Assembly: GCA_937944245.1 (NCBI GenBank)
Contig: CALDYY010000040.1
Coordinates: forward strand, 1-34,737
DNA length: 34,737 bases
Direction of reading: 5' to 3'
From: an uncultured Saprospiraceae bacterium
GTDB taxonomy: Bacteria > Bacteroidota > Bacteroidia > Chitinophagales > Saprospiraceae
Below are positions 7,804-15,125 of this stretch, piece by piece (position 1 is the stretch's first letter; every line of letters starts with the position of its first letter). The notes under the pieces were generated by a model, which saw only the letters and a program-made list of their open reading frames with translations, was not told where the DNA came from and made no database searches. The position numbers and the translations under genes were made by a program.

Positions 7804-8907
7804 ATGCACAAGATTAAATTAGTAGGCGTTCCAAACAGTAGGTATCAGCAAATCAAGTCCAACTTGAATATTGTCTTGCAGCGTGTGCGATGGTTTGAAG
7901 CGTTGGAGGAGGTAAACGATGTTGACGCAATATTGAACTATCAACTTAATGCTATTCCTTCTATATTAGTGGATGATGTAGTCATATTCGATAGTGGAAA
8001 TATTCCTAGTGTGGAAGAGCTACTTTTTCTAATAACGCATTCTTCTTTTTCAAAGATAGAAACAACTACGATTCTTGTGCCTACCGACTTTTCGGACAAC
8101 GCTAGAAATGCTTTTCTCTATGCACAGCAAATGGCTGAAGTAACGAAAAGTAAAATTAAAGTTGTGCATGTGGCAAGCCCTGTAATAGATATGACAGACT
8201 TTTCAGGATTATATGCTGCTACTAAAAATACAGATTGGTATAAAAAGGCGTTATTACAGATTACAGACTTTGTGGAAGAAAATTCACTGATTAAAGTAAA
8301 TGGCGTAGTAAAAACAGCGCTTGATGTGAAAACAGAAGTCGTAGTTGGTTATCCTGGAGAAGAAATAACACGCCTCTCAGGACAGCAAGGGATTGATTTT
8401 ATTGTTATGGGAACGACAGGCAAAAGTGGCTTACTAAGAAAACTAATCGGCAGTGTTTCTATCTACGTGGCTAGAAATGCTTGGGTGCCTGTTCTGCTTG
8501 TTCCTAATCGAATCAATTATAAAACACCTGTTAATGTAGGCTTTGCTACCGACCATCGGCGCATTAGCGAAGTAGTGTTGAAGCAACTTATTGAATGGAC
8601 AAGACAATTTAATGCGTTTACACATCTTATTAATATCCAATTAGATAAGGTAACAGCATACAAAGTGAGAAACGCCCAGATTAGAAAATTTAAAGATATA
8701 CCCAATTTTGCTTGCAAATCAGTTATTATTGAGAGCGATTCCATAGAATATGGCTTAAATAAGTATGTTGAAAGTAACGAAATTGATTTACTAGCCATAG
8801 TTACTTCCCATCGAAGCCTAATTGAAGAATTACTGTTTAAAAGTACCACTAAAGAAATGATAATCAACACTGAAATTCCATTGTTGATTATGCACTATGA
8901 AGATTAA
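7804..8907 (+). CDS. Universal stress protein with N-terminal cysteine-less thioredoxin-like domain
   Basis: This 367-residue protein has three parts. Residues 1-80 look like a small thioredoxin-fold domain: a beta-strand KIKLVGVP, a helix, then the cis-proline-like segment AIPSILVDDVVIFDSG. Where thioredoxin-3-type domains have Cys-X-X-Cys after the first strand, this one has PNSRY, so it cannot do dithiol chemistry. Residues 87-235 are a canonical USP domain starting ILVPTDFSDNA with the ATP-binding signature GTTGKSG-N6-GSVS. Residues 240-367 are a second, degenerate USP domain lacking that signature. Tandem USPs are common in Bacteroidota stress responses; the N-terminal extension is not part of the usual tandem architecture as I know it. 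It lies between the CBS gene and another USP gene in an evident operon. Confidence 0.85.
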   Translation: MHKIKLVGVPNSRYQQIKSNLNIVLQRVRWFEALEEVNDVDAILNYQLNAIPSILVDDVVIFDSGNIPSVEELLFLITHSSFSKIETTTILVPTDFSDNARNAFLYAQQMAEVTKSKIKVVHVASPVIDMTDFSGLYAATKNTDWYKKALLQITDFVEENSLIKVNGVVKTALDVKTEVVVGYPGEEITRLSGQQGIDFIVMGTTGKSGLLRKLIGSVSIYVARNAWVPVLLVPNRINYKTPVNVGFATDHRRISEVVLKQLIEWTRQFNAFTHLINIQLDKVTAYKVRNAQIRKFKDIPNFACKSVIIESDSIEYGLNKYVESNEIDLLAIVTSHRSLIEELLFKSTTKEMIINTEIPLLIMHYED

Positions 8908-8962
8908 TACTTCCCTTTTTTCATACAAAACGATTACTCAACTCAATTCAAAAAGCAGGACT

Positions 8963-9772
8963 ATGAAGAAAATACTTGTTCCTACCGACTTTTCTGAAAA
9001 TGCTAAAATAGCAGCAGAATATGCTATTGCGATGGCAAATGAATTTAATGCTACAATCACACTTTATCATGCTTTCCAAGTACAAACTGCGACAGGTTCT
9101 TTTGCCTCTACTCAACGCTTCCTGGCGCAAGATGCGGAAGAAAATATGAAAAAAATGGTACAATCGCTAACACATGGCATCTCTGAGCAAGTAAGCATGG
9201 AAGCCATAGTTGTACAAGGCGATCCCATACCATGTATTGTAGATAGGGCAAATAAAATGAATTATGACTTAGTGGTGATGGGTACAAAGGGAGCAACGGG
9301 TTTAAAAGAAGTATTTTTGGGTAGTGTTACAAGCACTATTTTGCAAAAAGTAAACATCCCTATTATAGCCATACCAGCAGCATTTCACTTTGAACAAATT
9401 AAAACGATTGTCTTAGCTGTTGATAGTCAAGGCATTCAACAAGAAGCTACTATACGACCTTTGATTGACTTAGCAAAAGCACTTCATGCAAGCATTAAAA
9501 TTTATCATTTGATTGAAGAAGAGGAGGAATCTGATTTGGACATTGCCCCTGCCATAGATATACTCTTAAAAGAGGTATCTCATTCCTTTCATGCAGAGGT
9601 AAAATCTTTGAGTATCAATGAAGCCATCAATAACTTTGTGGCGGCGCAACAAGCAGATTTGCTTTGTATGATTCGTCGGAAAAAAACTTTCTGGGATCGC
9701 TTGTTTTTTGGAAGTACAACTATCAAGGAGGTATTTGATAGTCCTGTGCCACTTTTAGTGCTTCAAGAATAA
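8963..9772 (+). CDS. Tandem universal stress protein
   Basis: The start at 8963 is preferred because MKKILVPTDFSENA aligns with the conserved USP N-terminus; an upstream ATG would add 22 non-homologous residues and overlap the previous gene. The protein has 269 residues. USP domain 1 (1-145) carries the nucleotide-binding motif GTKGATG-N6-GSVTS. USP domain 2 (about 150-269) keeps the fold (a TIVLAVD strand, a LLVLQE end) but lacks the full G-rich motif. Its last third contains RRKKTFWDRLFFGSTT, which recalls the position of that motif in altered form. It lies 55 bases after the previous USP gene and 34 bases before a lipoprotein gene on the same strand. The likely role is survival under energy or oxygen limitation, inferred from the family and neighbours. 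Confidence 0.9.
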   Translation: MKKILVPTDFSENAKIAAEYAIAMANEFNATITLYHAFQVQTATGSFASTQRFLAQDAEENMKKMVQSLTHGISEQVSMEAIVVQGDPIPCIVDRANKMNYDLVVMGTKGATGLKEVFLGSVTSTILQKVNIPIIAIPAAFHFEQIKTIVLAVDSQGIQQEATIRPLIDLAKALHASIKIYHLIEEEEESDLDIAPAIDILLKEVSHSFHAEVKSLSINEAINNFVAAQQADLLCMIRRKKTFWDRLFFGSTTIKEVFDSPVPLLVLQE

Positions 9773-9806
9773 AAAATTAAATAAATTCACTACAAACATT
9801 TGATTG

Positions 9807-10517
9807 ATGAATCGTTTCCTTGTGCTGCTATTCACTTGCTTAATGTTTAACTCGTGTGAAGAATTAGATATTAAGCAGGAAATGATTAAGTTCGATAGGG
9901 TATTCATTCCCACTTGGTATTACTGCTACACAAAGGATGCTGTGCATGTTACCGCAGCATCTAATGCTATGATGCAACAATGGCAAAATTTAAAAACAGA
10001 TTACCAATACATTGCTGGTCCGTCAGCGGATTGGCAGGAAACATACGATTGCATTGACGAGTTGCTAGCGCAATCTGTTCAAGCTATTGGGAATAAGAAT
10101 TTATCTACTGCACTCAATTATCTGGAAGGCATACGCTTTGAACTAACAGAGTTGCGCAGACGGTATGATATTCCTTACTATTTGGATAACATTTGGCGTT
10201 TCCAAAGTGCATACGACTTGGTACTTCAATTTGCTCATCCCGACTATATTTTCATCACCGAATGGCATGAATTTGACTGCTTAGTGGAAGATATGAATTT
10301 AGCTTGGGCAGAGGTAGTAAACAATAAGTTGGACAGCAATTGGGATTCCACCAAGCAGCGACAATTTAAAGAACTAAAAACAAATATCACAGAGCAATTA
10401 AAGAAATTTGACCGTGATGTAAAAAAAGCTAATATTGAATCCAACCAACTTTACAGTAATATTCAACAAATACAAAAACCAATGTTGGCTTTAGTAAAAT
10501 TATTTGGACAATTTTGA
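9807..10517 (+). CDS. Predicted helical lipoprotein of unknown function, last gene of the stress operon
   Basis: I do not recognise this 236-residue protein. The ATG at 9807 is chosen over the TTG one codon earlier. The N-terminus is a lipoprotein signal (RFLVLLFTCLMFNSC, lipid-modified Cys17), so the mature protein is anchored in the periplasm or outer membrane. The rest appears almost entirely alpha-helical, with several amphipathic helices, an YYCYTKDAVH segment, a WHEFD segment and a long charged C-terminal helix. It looks like a helical bundle. No haem CXXCH motif or enzyme signature is visible. It follows the second USP gene by 34 bases on the same strand and is probably co-transcribed, which suggests an envelope role in the same stress response. 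Confidence 0.75.
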   Translation: MNRFLVLLFTCLMFNSCEELDIKQEMIKFDRVFIPTWYYCYTKDAVHVTAASNAMMQQWQNLKTDYQYIAGPSADWQETYDCIDELLAQSVQAIGNKNLSTALNYLEGIRFELTELRRRYDIPYYLDNIWRFQSAYDLVLQFAHPDYIFITEWHEFDCLVEDMNLAWAEVVNNKLDSNWDSTKQRQFKELKTNITEQLKKFDRDVKKANIESNQLYSNIQQIQKPMLALVKLFGQF

Positions 10518-10634
10518 GTAATTTAATTTCTGTTAAGTGAATTGAGTATTAAGTTTTAAGACATCTAGTTTTCAGTCCATCTTTTTATAAATGTTATCCT
10601 AAGATGTAGCTATTTGATGTCGTTTGATCTGTTG

Positions 10635-10647
10635 GCTTACTGTAAAT
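10635..10647. promoter_or_regulatory. TTAC-T-GTAA odd palindrome upstream of a lipoprotein gene
   Basis: TTACTGTAA (10637-10645) with flanks reads ATTTACAGTAA on the minus strand, identical over 11 bases to the dyad at 23463 near proB. Its centre is 31 bases upstream of the TACATTTG -7 element at 10672. It could be an operator; no regulator is assigned. Confidence 0.3.
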
Positions 10648-10671
10648 GAAAAAGAATTAGAAAGTAGTGTT

Positions 10672-10679
10672 TACATTTG
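10672..10679 (+). promoter_or_regulatory. Bacteroidota -7 element (TACATTTG) for the lipoprotein gene at 10718
   Basis: This is an exact match to TAnnTTTG, 38 bases upstream of the ATG, which would give a leader of roughly 33 bases. No clear -33 TTG is present at the usual spacing. An upstream palindrome at about 31 bases may take its place. Confidence 0.42.
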
Positions 10680-10717
10680 TGTTCCTCAAAATAGAGGATA
10701 CTGAAAAAAATATATTT

Positions 10718-11236
10718 ATGTTTCGACAAATAACTTACACTTTACTTATTTTGATGTTATGGTCATGTAGCACGACAACAAACGAAGATGCAGCAAAAAC
10801 TACTGAAAATCAGACACTAAACCGTTCATCATTTTATGGGGTTTGGCAAGCGGTATCCCTAAAAGTAACCAATAATGGTACTTCTGAAATTCCTGATTCC
10901 ATGTCCGTATTTGAAATTAGTGAACAGCAATGGGAAAAGTTGCTTTCTATTAAACCTGTATTGACCTATTTTTATCCCGATAGCACTTACAAACAAGAAT
11001 TTAGAAACATCAATGGTGAAGTATATGATAGTATAAAAGGGCTTTGGAATATAGTGGAGGAGCGATTATTGCTGCTAACGCCAGAAGCAATTTACCGATA
11101 TAATGTATCCCTAAAAAGTGGCATGAGTGAATACAATACAGTGTTAGACTGGGACGGCGACGGTGTAGAAGATGACCTTTATTTTTCCACGCAACGATTA
11201 ATCAGCAATAATCCTTATGAACGATATAGGGATTGA
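10718..11236 (+). CDS. Small lipoprotein with lipocalin-like strands and a calcium-loop-like motif
   Basis: The ATG at 10718 is chosen because it opens a lipoprotein signal (FRQITYTLLILMLWSC, Cys17); the longer frame adds 17 residues and would start upstream of the predicted promoter. The mature part is beta-rich: FYGVWQAVSLKV, LTYFYPDSTYKQEF, KGLWNIVEERLLLLTPE. This pattern recalls the lipocalin-like lipoproteins common in this phylum, a weak resemblance. Near the C-terminus, DWDGDGVEDDLYF matches the DxDxDGxxD loop of EF-hand and thrombospondin type-3 calcium sites. It is monocistronic, with its own -7 element, and convergent with the symporter gene. The function is unknown. Confidence 0.75.
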   Translation: MFRQITYTLLILMLWSCSTTTNEDAAKTTENQTLNRSSFYGVWQAVSLKVTNNGTSEIPDSMSVFEISEQQWEKLLSIKPVLTYFYPDSTYKQEFRNINGEVYDSIKGLWNIVEERLLLLTPEAIYRYNVSLKSGMSEYNTVLDWDGDGVEDDLYFSTQRLISNNPYERYRD

Positions 11237-11275
11237 GCAAATACTTGGATAATTTACTTGATTTTGGAGGCTAAT

Positions 11276-11321
11276 TGGTGCGAACATGGTTCATTACTAA
11301 TGGTTTCCCACATTCGCACCA
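11276..11321. terminator. Inverted repeat between convergent genes, possible terminator
   Basis: A perfect 9-bp repeat (TGGTGCGAA at 11276-11284, TTCGCACCA at 11313-11321) surrounds a 28-base loop that itself contains CATTA-C-TAATG. It lies in the gap between the lipoprotein gene (plus) and the symporter gene (minus). It lacks a long U-tract on either strand, so the terminator reading is moderate. Confidence 0.4.
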
Positions 11322-11329
11322 GTTTGATA

Positions 11330-13054
11330 TTACCAGAAATATCCTACTAGCATAGCTGTTACAATTAACAATAGAATAGCTAGGATGCGATAATTTTGAT
11401 ACCAAGGCAATCCTCGTAATTCTTCGGTTTCCTCTCTGAAAAGTCGAGCATTCCAAGTGTAGTTAGCTACTTTTTCAGTATCGGGTAGGGCAGTGCTGAG
11501 GCTCACTATCACGTGTACAATGATGCATGCAATGAACAATAAGGTCGCCATAGTTAAAAAATGAATACCCGTCAAAGTTTGAATCCAAGTAGGTAAAGCT
11601 TCTACGGAATCCACGCCACTTTTATAAATTTGTAATGAAAGCATGAAAGCGGCTGCAAAAAAACCAAAAAGTAAACTTACGATAGAGCCTGTTCCATTGG
11701 CGCGCTTCCAAAATAAACCTAACACAAATGTAGCTACGGCTGGTGGAGCAGTGTAGCTGATAATCAACTGAAGATAAACCCAAAGGGAATCGCTTACCTT
11801 TTCAATAAAAGGCACCCAAGCGGAGGCTAACACCACTAAAATAAGTGTTACGATTTGACCTGCTCTCACCAATTGCTTACTTGTCAAATTCGGGTTGAAA
11901 CTTCTAATAAAATCCATAGTCACTAAAGTGGATGCCGAGTTGAAGGTGGCAGAAACAGAAGACATCATAGCAGCTAATAGCCCCGCTACAACCAAACCTA
12001 AAATGCCGGGTGGCAGTAATTGAAACAGTAAGACTGGATAAGTTAAATTGGCGCAATCGCCTAAGTTGGTGCATACTTGACCTGTGCTAGGTGAAACATA
12101 ATTCAACTTGCTAATATCCAAATCGGAATACATGATGAGGGCTAAAACTCCAGGAACAATCATAATGAAGATAACTGGCAATTTGAGTAATCCAGCAAAC
12201 AAAGCACCCCAACGACCGTGGTTTAGGTCTTTTGCGCCCAACACACGCTGCACCATGAATTGATTATTTGCCCAAAAGTAAAATCCAAGTAAAGGCACAC
12301 CCGTCAATAATCCATACCAAGGCATAAATTCATCATCTGCTGGACGTACTAAACTGAAAGTTTGTCGAGCATTGAGTTCGATTTCACCGGCTGCTTGTTT
12401 GGCATCTAAGGCTGCCATCATGCCCGACCAGCCACCACCAAACTCTTGGAAAGCGAAGTAAGTTAATAAAATAGAACCGATAATGAGTAATATAGCTTGA
12501 ATAACCTCTGTTTGAATCACAGAACTTAAACCACCCGGAATGGTATAGGCAGCCGCAGCAATGGCTAAGATAACAATAATACCCGTAGAAGGCACATTAG
12601 GCAGTAAAAGTTGAAGTACAATATTACCGACGAATAAGGCTGCTGCGGTATCTACCATCACATTTCCGACTACGGTAATGAAAGAAAAGTAATATCTTGA
12701 GCGTCGGTCATAACGTGTCTCTAAAAATTCAGGCATCGTGTAAACTCCCGACTTTAAGTAAAAAGGTAAGAAGAAAATGGAGAAGAAAATTAGTACAACA
12801 ACGGCATACCATTCGTAGTTGTACACATGCACATTGGTTCTGTAAGCACTTTCTGCAAGCCCGACTAAGGTAGAGCTAGAAATATTTGCTGCAAAAAGTG
12901 CAATACCTACCACGGGCCAAAGTAAAGAACGACCACCGAGAAAATAATCCTCCGAACTGCCTTGTTTACCCCTAGAAATGCCATAAATGACAATTCCAAC
13001 AAGATAAACAACCATAATAATGATGTCTAGTTGGCTAAGTCCAAAATTTTCCAT
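11330..13054 (-). CDS. Sodium/solute symporter (SSS family, SGLT-like)
   Basis: This 574-residue inner-membrane carrier has about 13-14 hydrophobic segments and would couple Na+ entry to uptake of an organic solute. The start at 13054 removes ten polar residues of the longer frame and lies about 28 bases downstream of a -7 element. SSS hallmarks are SEDYFLGGRSLLWP in the first loop, AANISSSTLVGLA resembling the SGLT helix-2 motif, and SATFNSASTLVTMDF resembling the conserved helix that forms the Na2 site. The overall look is closest to the sugar (SGLT) branch, but the substrate cannot be fixed from sequence; myo-inositol, sialic acid or another sugar are possible. No catabolic genes are adjacent. 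An unusual candidate RNA lies immediately upstream. Confidence 0.9.
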   Translation of the reverse strand: MENFGLSQLDIIIMVVYLVGIVIYGISRGKQGSSEDYFLGGRSLLWPVVGIALFAANISSSTLVGLAESAYRTNVHVYNYEWYAVVVLIFFSIFFLPFYLKSGVYTMPEFLETRYDRRSRYYFSFITVVGNVMVDTAAALFVGNIVLQLLLPNVPSTGIIVILAIAAAAYTIPGGLSSVIQTEVIQAILLIIGSILLTYFAFQEFGGGWSGMMAALDAKQAAGEIELNARQTFSLVRPADDEFMPWYGLLTGVPLLGFYFWANNQFMVQRVLGAKDLNHGRWGALFAGLLKLPVIFIMIVPGVLALIMYSDLDISKLNYVSPSTGQVCTNLGDCANLTYPVLLFQLLPPGILGLVVAGLLAAMMSSVSATFNSASTLVTMDFIRSFNPNLTSKQLVRAGQIVTLILVVLASAWVPFIEKVSDSLWVYLQLIISYTAPPAVATFVLGLFWKRANGTGSIVSLLFGFFAAAFMLSLQIYKSGVDSVEALPTWIQTLTGIHFLTMATLLFIACIIVHVIVSLSTALPDTEKVANYTWNARLFREETEELRGLPWYQNYRILAILLLIVTAMLVGYFW

Positions 13055-13081
13055 ATAATATTTCTTGTTTTTTGTTTGAGC

Positions 13082-13089
13082 CAAAAGTA
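13082..13089 (-). promoter_or_regulatory. -7 element (TACTTTTG) of the symporter gene
   Basis: This is an exact TAnnTTTG match on the minus strand, giving a leader of about 20-25 bases before the symporter ATG at 13054. It lies downstream of the hairpin/U-tract at 13145-13184, so the symporter can be transcribed without reading through that terminator. No clear -33 element is seen. Confidence 0.4.
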
Positions 13090-13144
13090 ATACCGATTCT
13101 ACATTATATCATACTATTACTTCTTATTTTTTTATTTTTCTTTC

Positions 13145-13184
13145 TACCTAAAGAAAAAGAGCGAAGATATTTATCTCCGCTCTT
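13145..13184 (-). terminator. Rho-independent terminator on the minus strand upstream of the symporter
   Basis: Arms 13178-13184 and 13157-13163 (AAGAGCG/CGCTCTT) plus inner arms 13173-13176 and 13165-13168 (AGAT/ATCT) form an 11-bp stem with one internal mismatch. On the minus strand it is followed by CTTTTTCTTT; on the plus strand no U-tract follows. It therefore ends a leftward transcript that starts within the 13185-13571 gap, where no minus-strand gene exists. Confidence 0.6.
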
Positions 13185-13302
13185 ACAAGAAATCACCCGA
13201 CTGTTATTATGAAGGAATAAATCTTCCTCCCACACGTAAGTGCAGGAGGCGTGTAAACTACCATTTATCAAAAATCATTTAATCACTTTCATTTTTATTA
13301 TT
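13145..13302 (-). ncRNA. Candidate intergenic small RNA with pseudoknot-like fold
   Basis: This is inferred from signals, not recognised as a known family. On the minus strand there is an exact -7 element, TACGTTTG (13314-13307), a predicted start near 13302, then a segment with interleaved pairings. ACACG (13254-13250) can pair with CGTGT (13236-13232), while CCTCC (13249-13245) can pair with GGAGG (13230-13226), the order of an H-type pseudoknot. It ends in a terminator at 13184-13145. The RNA would be about 150 nt. It could alternatively be a leader/attenuator of the symporter gene, but that gene has its own -7 element downstream. I see no open frame longer than a few codons inside. It does not resemble 6S, SRP or tmRNA as I know them. 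Confidence 0.35.
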
Positions 13303-13306
13303 CTAT

Positions 13307-13314
13307 CAAACGTA
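13307..13314 (-). promoter_or_regulatory. -7 element (TACGTTTG) of the candidate small RNA
   Basis: This is an exact match to TAnnTTTG on the minus strand, about 125 bases before the terminator hairpin. No -33 TTG is found at the usual spacing. Beyond it, 13320-13571 is AT-rich and I see no gene or convincing promoter for the photolyase. Confidence 0.35.
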
Positions 13315-13571
13315 TGTCAAAATAAGAATGATAATTTTAAAAACAATACTAGAAACATATACTTATTGGAATAAATCCAATCAATCAGTCATAAATTCTA
13401 CACTAATGTACACGGTTTTTTTGAACTGTCCAAATTTTTGTTCATAAATAGTTAACAATAAGATAACTTTTTTGTTAGATATGTTTTTTCTGATTAAAAA
13501 ATAGATGAACATTGCTCCTATCTGACTGTTTGGCTGCTTTGCAAATGATATTTATCTATTTATTTTAGGTC

Positions 13572-15122
13572 ATGTCAAAAACATATCAAAAATTAAGGTT
13601 GATACTTGGTGATCAACTTAACAGTCAGCATAGTTGGTTTCAGCAAAAGGATGTAAATACGCTTTACGTGATGATGGAAGTTTTGTCAGAAACGAATTAT
13701 GTTCGTCATCACATCCAAAAGATAAGTGGATTTTTTCTCGCCATGCGTTCTTTTACAGCACACCTAAAAACAAATGGACATGAGGTATTGTATTGGGAAC
13801 TAGACCATAAAGAAAACGAACAAAATTTTGCTGACAATATCAAAAAAATAGTTGCTCAATATGATATTCAACAATTTGAGTATCAATTACCTGACGAATA
13901 TAGAGTAGATCAACATTTGATTAATTTATGTCAATCATTAGCTATTCCTACAAAAGCCTATGATTCAGAGCATTTTTTGGTAGAGCGCGACTATTTGCAA
14001 CGATTATTTAAAGGGAAGAAACGGTATTTGATGGAAACTTTTTATCGAAAAATACGCCATCAACATCAAATTATGATGGAAAAAGATGGTGAAACGCCAT
14101 TGACAGGTCAATGGAACTACGATAAAGATAACCGAAATAAATACCCAAAAAACATTACGATACCATCTCATCAACCATTCATTCACGATGCTACTGAAAT
14201 TGTTAATCTGCTGAATACCAAATCGGTAGCTACTATTGGGAATATTAATCCTCAGCATTTTGATTGTCCAGTTACGCGTGAAGAAGCATTAACTTTACTG
14301 AATCATTTTAATGAAGTGCGTTTAAAACATTTTGGCGATTATCAAGATGCGATGAGCGACCAGCATTGGCTAGGATTTCATTCTCGACTTTCGTTTGTGA
14401 TGAATGTCAAGTTGATTTCACCATTGGAGGTGGTTCAATCTACGGTAAATTATTGGTTAGAACATCAGGATGAGGTGGATATTGCACAAGTAGAGGGTTT
14501 TGTGCGCCAAATTATTGGTTGGCGCGAGTACATGAGAGGTATTTACTGGGCAAAAATGCCAGAATACGCTTCCTTAAACTACTTTGATCATAAAGCTAAA
14601 CTGCCTGACTTTTACTGGACAGGAAAAACAAAAATGAAGTGCCTTAGCCACGCTATACAACAGAGTTTGGATTACGCCTATGCCCATCACATTCAGCGTT
14701 TGATGATAACGGGAAATTTCTCTTTGTTGCTTGGTGTGCACCCTGATGAGATAGATGCTTGGTATTTAGGTATTTACATGGATGCTTTGGAATGGGTGGA
14801 AATCACTAATACACGTGGCATGAGCCAATACGCTGATGGTGGTATTGTAGGGACAAAACCTTATGTGTCTAGCGCGAACTATGTGGACAAAATGAGTGAT
14901 TACTGCCAAAATTGTTATTACGACAAAAAGAAAAGGCATGGCGACCGCGCTTGTCCCTTCAATAGTTTATACTGGGATTTTTATGACCGCAATGGTGGAA
15001 AACTAACAAAAATCCCTAGAATTAACATGATGTTAGCCACTTGGAATAAAATGGATAGTGCAGAGCGGGAAGCCATTTTAAGGCAAGCCGCTCAATACAA
15101 AGACAATGCAGATGAGCTTTGA
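13572..15122 (+). CDS. Fe-S bacterial cryptochrome/(6-4) photolyase of the PhrB type
   Basis: This 516-residue flavoprotein uses blue light to repair UV (6-4) photoproducts in DNA. The N-terminal domain (LRLILGDQLN, about 1-130) is the Rossmann-like antenna domain of the deoxyribodipyrimidine photolyase-related family; the rest is the helical FAD domain (VEGFVRQIIGWREYMRG; DALEWVEITNTRGMSQYADGG). Four cysteines, Cys357, Cys445, Cys448 and Cys461, have exactly the spacing (88, 3, 13) I recall for the [4Fe-4S] ligands of Agrobacterium PhrB (350, 438, 441, 454). Full length, intact. The gene stands alone and its stop is 3 bases from the stop of the convergent ABC gene. Confidence 0.93.
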   Translation: MSKTYQKLRLILGDQLNSQHSWFQQKDVNTLYVMMEVLSETNYVRHHIQKISGFFLAMRSFTAHLKTNGHEVLYWELDHKENEQNFADNIKKIVAQYDIQQFEYQLPDEYRVDQHLINLCQSLAIPTKAYDSEHFLVERDYLQRLFKGKKRYLMETFYRKIRHQHQIMMEKDGETPLTGQWNYDKDNRNKYPKNITIPSHQPFIHDATEIVNLLNTKSVATIGNINPQHFDCPVTREEALTLLNHFNEVRLKHFGDYQDAMSDQHWLGFHSRLSFVMNVKLISPLEVVQSTVNYWLEHQDEVDIAQVEGFVRQIIGWREYMRGIYWAKMPEYASLNYFDHKAKLPDFYWTGKTKMKCLSHAIQQSLDYAYAHHIQRLMITGNFSLLLGVHPDEIDAWYLGIYMDALEWVEITNTRGMSQYADGGIVGTKPYVSSANYVDKMSDYCQNCYYDKKKRHGDRACPFNSLYWDFYDRNGGKLTKIPRINMMLATWNKMDSAEREAILRQAAQYKDNADEL

Positions 15123-15125
15123 TGG

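Noticed and set aside
8517-8870. 117-residue minus-strand open frame inside the first USP gene
   Set aside because: It is the antisense shadow of a well-supported USP coding region, with hydrophobic/Ser-Leu-rich composition and no family resemblance.
9804-9806. TTG start for the helical lipoprotein
   Set aside because: An ATG is the very next codon and gives the same signal peptide.
13145-13302. 6S RNA, SRP RNA or tmRNA as identity of the candidate RNA
   Set aside because: The 5' and 3' ends are not complementary as in 6S or tmRNA, and the SRP tetraloop/symmetric-loop signature is absent.
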